Below are positions 61,501-64,000 of a stretch of DNA of 64,000 nucleotides, piece by piece. Source of the DNA: JBCCQL01 sp039414355 (GTDB lineage: Bacteria; Planctomycetota; Planctomycetia; Pirellulales; Lacipirellulaceae); the NCBI GenBank assembly GCA_039414355.1, contig JBCDJN010000008.1, forward strand, positions 13,859 to 77,858, written 5' to 3'. The stretch's first letter is position 1, and each line of letters starts with the position of its first letter. The position numbers and the translations under genes were made by a program. The notes under the pieces were generated by a model that made no database searches, had not been told where the DNA came from, and saw nothing but the letters and a program-made list of their open reading frames with translations.

Positions 61501-62995
61501 CGGAGTAGCCATAGAGCCCCGCCTGGCCGAGGGTGGGCGAGCCCGTGTACGTGCCATCATTGCCAAAGTCCGAGCTGTCTTCGGCGGTCGTTCCGCTGCT
61601 CTCGTCGAGCTTCCAGTGGCCGACGAGCGTTTTCTCTGCCGCCCAAGCAAGAGAGCGTTGGATCAGCGTTTCGCCATCCGTCGAGATGTTGGTCCAGGCC
61701 GGCGTGCCGAAGCCGCCGAATGGCAGGTGCACCCGCCGGCCCCACGCGGCGCTGTTGCCCGAGACCGTGTTGGCTAGATCGGCGCCCGCTTCGAGGGCAA
61801 GCAAGTTGGGCAGGCCGCTATTGATGCCCAGGTTCGTGCCGAGCTGGCTTGCGCCGGCGGCGGGCGTGCCGTTGATCTGGGCGCCGTACGCGCCTGAAGA
61901 GCTGTCGTAGATGGTTAGCGTGCCTGTGGAGAACGTCTCGGTGATCGAATGCGTGTTGTCGGTCACCGTCATGGTGGCGCTGGTGTTGGCGTTGTACCCA
62001 ACCGATGTGGTCCAGCCAACGTTGTCGTCCCAGCCGCTGATTCCTTCGTGGACCACACCCACACGGGCCGTGCGGAGCTTGTCGCCCAGGTCGGCGGCGC
62101 TGGCGGTTTGTGGGACGTAGACAACGTCCACGGCCGCCGCCGCTGTCAACAGCACACTTTCAGACTCCGAGTCTTGGACCGTTGTGACAACGCAGTTCCA
62201 GGACTCGAACGCGTTCTTGCGAGCGGTCTCCTCGCTGGAGAGAGAAGACCCGGCCGTGATTAGCAGAATGTCCAGATCAAGGTCGGCGGTGGCATCGGGC
62301 CCGGCGGCCCAGTCGATGGATCGCTGCGCGATCAGCAATCCCGTGCTATTGAGGTTGGACCAGTTGAAGTTGCTGCCGCCCCAGGGCAGCCGCACGCGAC
62401 GGCCCGAGGCGGTGCTGTTGCCGCTATAGCTGTTGGCGAGGGTGGCGCCGGGCTCAAGCACCGCTAAGTCGTAGCCGCCATCGTAATCGGCTAGCGGCTG
62501 GGCCCCGGCCGCCTCGGTGCCGTAGGTGTAAGTGAGCGTCTCGGTAACCGAGGTGAGCGTTAGCGTCCCGAGCGTCAACCCGCTTGTGATCTCGTGCGTG
62601 TTGTCCGTCAGCGTGACCGACGAGGAGTTCCAGTACTCACCGTAGGTGGTCGCGAAGCCCATGTAGTCATCGATGTACGCCTCTTCGTGGATCACGCCGA
62701 TGGTCGCGGAGCGAAGCTTGTAGCCCACGCTGGAGCTGTTCACTTCTTCCGAAACCCAAACCACGTCGGCCGAAGCCATGGCGGTATCGAAGTTCGCCTG
62801 CGAATCACCATCTTCAATCGTGGCGACGGTATGACCCCACGCTTCGAACTGAGTCTTCCGAAGTGTCTCTTGGGACGTGAGAGACGAACTCGCAGTAACC
62901 AGCAGAACGTCGGCGCCTCGCACGGTCGCGCACAGCACCCCGGCCGCTAGGACGTTGACCGCAGCAGCGATTCGAACGGTGGCTAACACCTGCAT
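58520..62995 (-). CDS. Giant secreted LamG-repeat protein with two N-terminal repeated domains
   Basis: A 1491-residue secreted protein. A signal peptide (about 1-28, RIAAAVNVLAAGVLCATVRG) precedes two copies of a roughly 210-residue domain beginning DVLLVTASSSLTSQETLRKT and DILLITAGSSLSSEETARKN, with an alternating alpha/beta pattern like a class-I GATase/ThuA fold. Five LamG/concanavalin-like domains of about 205 residues follow, at about 457, 665, 868, 1070 and 1271. Each starts with a line such as LVGHWKLDESSGTTAEDSSD and contains VxFYVDGEL and IDDVRVYxRAIS patterns. Probably binds glycans outside the cell. No PEP-CTERM tail is seen (ends IIRWVEIR). ATG 62995 at the signal peptide. Confidence 0.88.
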   Translation of the reverse strand: MQVLATVRIAAAVNVLAAGVLCATVRGADVLLVTASSSLTSQETLRKTQFEAWGHTVATIEDGDSQANFDTAMASADVVWVSEEVNSSSVGYKLRSATIGVIHEEAYIDDYMGFATTYGEYWNSSSVTLTDNTHEITSGLTLGTLTLTSVTETLTYTYGTEAAGAQPLADYDGGYDLAVLEPGATLANSYSGNSTASGRRVRLPWGGSNFNWSNLNSTGLLIAQRSIDWAAGPDATADLDLDILLITAGSSLSSEETARKNAFESWNCVVTTVQDSESESVLLTAAAAVDVVYVPQTASAADLGDKLRTARVGVVHEGISGWDDNVGWTTSVGYNANTSATMTVTDNTHSITETFSTGTLTIYDSSSGAYGAQINGTPAAGASQLGTNLGINSGLPNLLALEAGADLANTVSGNSAAWGRRVHLPFGGFGTPAWTNISTDGETLIQRSLAWAAEKTLVGHWKLDESSGTTAEDSSDFGNDGTYTGSPTLGQAGLYGYSANFNGTNQYVTVAGGDDLNLRERVTVSCWAKSDTATWSGWGCLVSKRNQFYLHPSFGGTYVYMGADTEGSGDKSAGFDMAALGGIQEWHHYVGVYDYDAGEVRFYVDGELRATTSVTAGTLLENDSGNLTIGWDDGISGTRYLDGNIDDVRVYARAISAEEVRELFGLVGHYKLDETSGTTAVDSSGFGIDGTYGAGVTLGETGVRGLAAGFDATDNVVTVSGGASLDLRESISVGCWARSDTATWNQTGCLVSKRNQMILHPWAGGTLLSFYVYLDGAWTSVNADVGPVDRWRQYVGVYNQHAGTLELYADGELVGNATVSTSAVVSADAGELLIGGDDYATSRRFDGAIDDVVLYNRAITDEEIAKHYGLIGRWRLNETSGTVAADSSGLGHDGDHSGGTTLGESGVRSFAAAFDGVDGEITTEEAADALDGADAVSIAAWVRPDGTISSSTRIAGNGRSEGFRLDVTSANKPRFHVHLTSGKESLTANTELQAGRWTQLTGVFDGNKLRIYINGELDREASVSSSPLVENDHAFIIGNDTSGSGPFEGLIDDVVAYSRAMTDHEIAEHYGLVGHWKLDETSGTTAADSSGYGIDLAATGTPTWATDGVRSGAATFGSSDYFSCDAGAYESTITEAISFACWFRLDDEVADLTSHAWLANFVGTDGADMWISKNGHDLRFRAYAADGSNSTKHGDELFLLPGGWHQAVGVYDGSEVRLYFDGQLYLTSADTDGLAPPTGSLSIGQSMAGGMDDVQLYNRVMTEEEIAEHHGLIGHWKLDETSGTAAADSTLMGGDGVILGSPTMLVEGPRNGDLAMRFDGVDDAVMLPAFDSDAFADGVTLACWVKPIAVGSEQKLIQIAELQTYRIDLGRTGTTTTLQGNVGDGGGAITATGALHTGAWHHYAMTVDATGLMRLFRDGSIVSETQQSPVPTSKRTTNWIGDSEWPTDALFEGDVHDVRVYNRAASAEEIESLYFGQEVSGLRIIRWVEIR

Positions 62996-63492
62996 GTGAC
63001 TAACTTGCTGCGTAATCGGCTTCGCTATCCTGGTCTGCGGATTCCTGAGACGCCAAGGCACGCAGACCGACCAACAAGTGGCGGCGCTCAACAGAAAAGG
63101 CATTGAAGCGGCGGTACATCTACCGCTCAGTCACTAATGGAGCCTACGTCGCGCGGCGTTCCGAGCACCGTGCCGGCGCGCAGGACACGGGCCACAACAT
63201 GCCGCGACGGTCCGGCAGACGCCGGATCTCTGGCAGATGCCTCACAACCGGAACTGGCGCCATCTCAATCAAACGCCTGCCATCGCAAGCATTACGGCCC
63301 AAACGCTGGCCCACCTGCAACGCAGACAGCACGCGAACAGGCGCCAGGCGAGCGGCTCTTGCGAATCACTGCAAGAAGGTGACTCAGAACCTGTCGAATC
63401 AAGCGCCGTCGTACGTGAGGGTGCAGGAATGGGCGCAGAAGGCGCTCGCTGCAGCTTGAAGAGAGTTGCAAGAAGTTTCGGGCGAACTCCGA

Positions 63493-63698
63493 AAACCCCT
63501 TGTCTTGCAGTGCGGGGCAACGCGATGCGACTCCTCGCGATCCTGCCCAATGACCCCGGCAGGATTCGGAGGTTGCCTTTTCTCCGGGGTTTTTGGCACT
63601 CGAAACGCCAACCCGAAGCACTACCCGAAGCATTCGCCTTTTCTGGCTGCGGCCCACATCTGGCCCAAAAAACGCCAAACCCCTTGTTTTGCAGTGCG
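63493..63698. repeat. 22-bp direct repeat pair
   Basis: AAACCCCTTGTCTTGCAGTG with CG (63493-63514) recurs as AAACCCCTTGTTTTGCAGTG with CG (63677-63698), one mismatch, 184 bp apart. Flanks differ. This is the kind of short motif that might be dispersed through the genome, which cannot be tested here. Confidence 0.6.
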
Positions 63699-63884
63699 AA
63701 ACGGCTGTCAGCCGTCGCACAAGAGCCCGTTCCGAGATATGTCGAACCCGTACGACACTTTATTTCCATGGTTCGCGACAGTTCATCGTGGTTCGAGTTT
63801 CGGCCTTTTCGAGTTCGCATGGTTCGCGGCCGAAAAGTAGCCGTTTCGCGTGGCTAACTTCTCTCTCGGTCAAGCAACGAACCC

Positions 63885-63981
63885 CAACGCCTACCGCAGG
63901 CCGCTCCCCCATTTTGCTTGACCGCTTAATTCGACGCCTCTGCGTCGGGGAGCGGCCTACGGCGGGTGTTGAGACTTACGG
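63885..63981. repeat. 25-bp imperfect inverted repeat
   Basis: CAACGCCTACCGCAGGCCGC plus TCCCC (63885-63909) pairs with GGGGAGCGGCCTACGGCGGG plus TGTTG (63957-63981): 21 of 25 positions are complementary, around a 47-bp centre that includes an AT-rich part. It could be a small terminal-inverted-repeat element or a structured RNA. No transposase is visible within the window. Confidence 0.6.
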
Positions 63982-64000
63982 CCAATCATGCCGACCACCA

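Larger units (their letters stand above)
63104..64000. other. Non-coding region with repeats at the window edge
   Basis: About 900 bp without a credible gene. Frames of up to 206 codons on the plus strand are Arg/Pro/Ser-rich and lack any domain signal. The region has lower GC than the coding parts, a 22-bp direct repeat (63493 and 63677), a shorter direct repeat CATGGTTCGCG (63767 and 63818) and a long inverted repeat (63885-63981). A non-coding RNA or a decayed dispersed element is possible. Confidence 0.5.

Noticed and set aside
63237..63857. 206-codon plus-strand frame near the window end
   Set aside because: Contains the direct repeats, has no domain, signal peptide or ribosome-binding site, and has atypical composition. 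Treated as non-coding.

Overview
This is a GC-rich chromosomal window that I read as Planctomycetota, most likely order Pirellulales (Lacipirellulaceae-like). The grounds are three PEP-CTERM-type proteins, a large LamG-repeat exoprotein, an exosortase-style exopolysaccharide locus, outer-membrane/LPS genes (lpxD, lpxI, lptB), a NamZ/DUF1343 protein and signal peptidases with very large inserts. The phylum call is an inference from gene content. I found no rRNA, tRNA, CRISPR array, insertion sequence or prophage.

Region 1 (1-13.4 kb, all minus strand) is one exopolysaccharide locus read from 13.4 kb down to 1: priming sugar transferase, GT4 glycosyltransferase, Wzz-like chain-length protein, a BY-kinase-like partner without the P-loop lysine, Wzx-like flippase, O-antigen ligase/polymerase, two GT2 enzymes, a CDP-paratose-2-epimerase-like SDR, a WecG/TagA enzyme, a DPM1-like GT2 and a truncated FAD oxidoreductase. 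The priming enzyme has an N-terminal degenerate GGDEF-like domain that keeps an RxxD I-site pattern. A diguanylate cyclase with an intact GGDEF and I-site is encoded divergently just upstream, which suggests local c-di-GMP control.

Region 2 (13.4-30.3 kb) holds the cyclase, a P-loop-less Rad50/YhaN-like coiled-coil protein with two DUF4332-like modules, two PEP-CTERM proteins, an orphan efflux adaptor lipoprotein, ogt, a peptidoglycan-binding-domain protein without signal peptide, a CheY-like receiver, a divergent MurG-like/MurE-like pair and an ImmA/IrrE-like protein. Region 3 (30.5-38.5 kb, plus strand) has rimO-pgsA-CPBP protease in tight succession, then an RND adaptor and pump preceded by a palindrome.

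Region 4 (38.7-54.5 kb) has an ammonium-transporter/HD-GYP fusion, greA, a zinc-ribbon coiled-coil protein with a strong terminator, a third PEP-CTERM protein and lysS. These are followed by a co-directional minus-strand envelope series: CPBP-like/sulfotransferase fusion, two signal peptidases sharing an inserted domain, lptB, a membrane-anchored J-domain protein, lpxD, lpxI and a Ser/Thr kinase. Region 5 (54.5-64 kb) has galE, a namZ-like gene, a DUF308/LRAT fusion, the LamG giant and about 0.9 kb of non-coding DNA with repeats.

A recurring non-coding theme is arrays of 7-bp repeats next to stop codons, in three places with a complementary inverted array. All start codons were chosen by eye from Shine-Dalgarno-like sequence and family boundaries, and domain calls are from motif recognition without any search.
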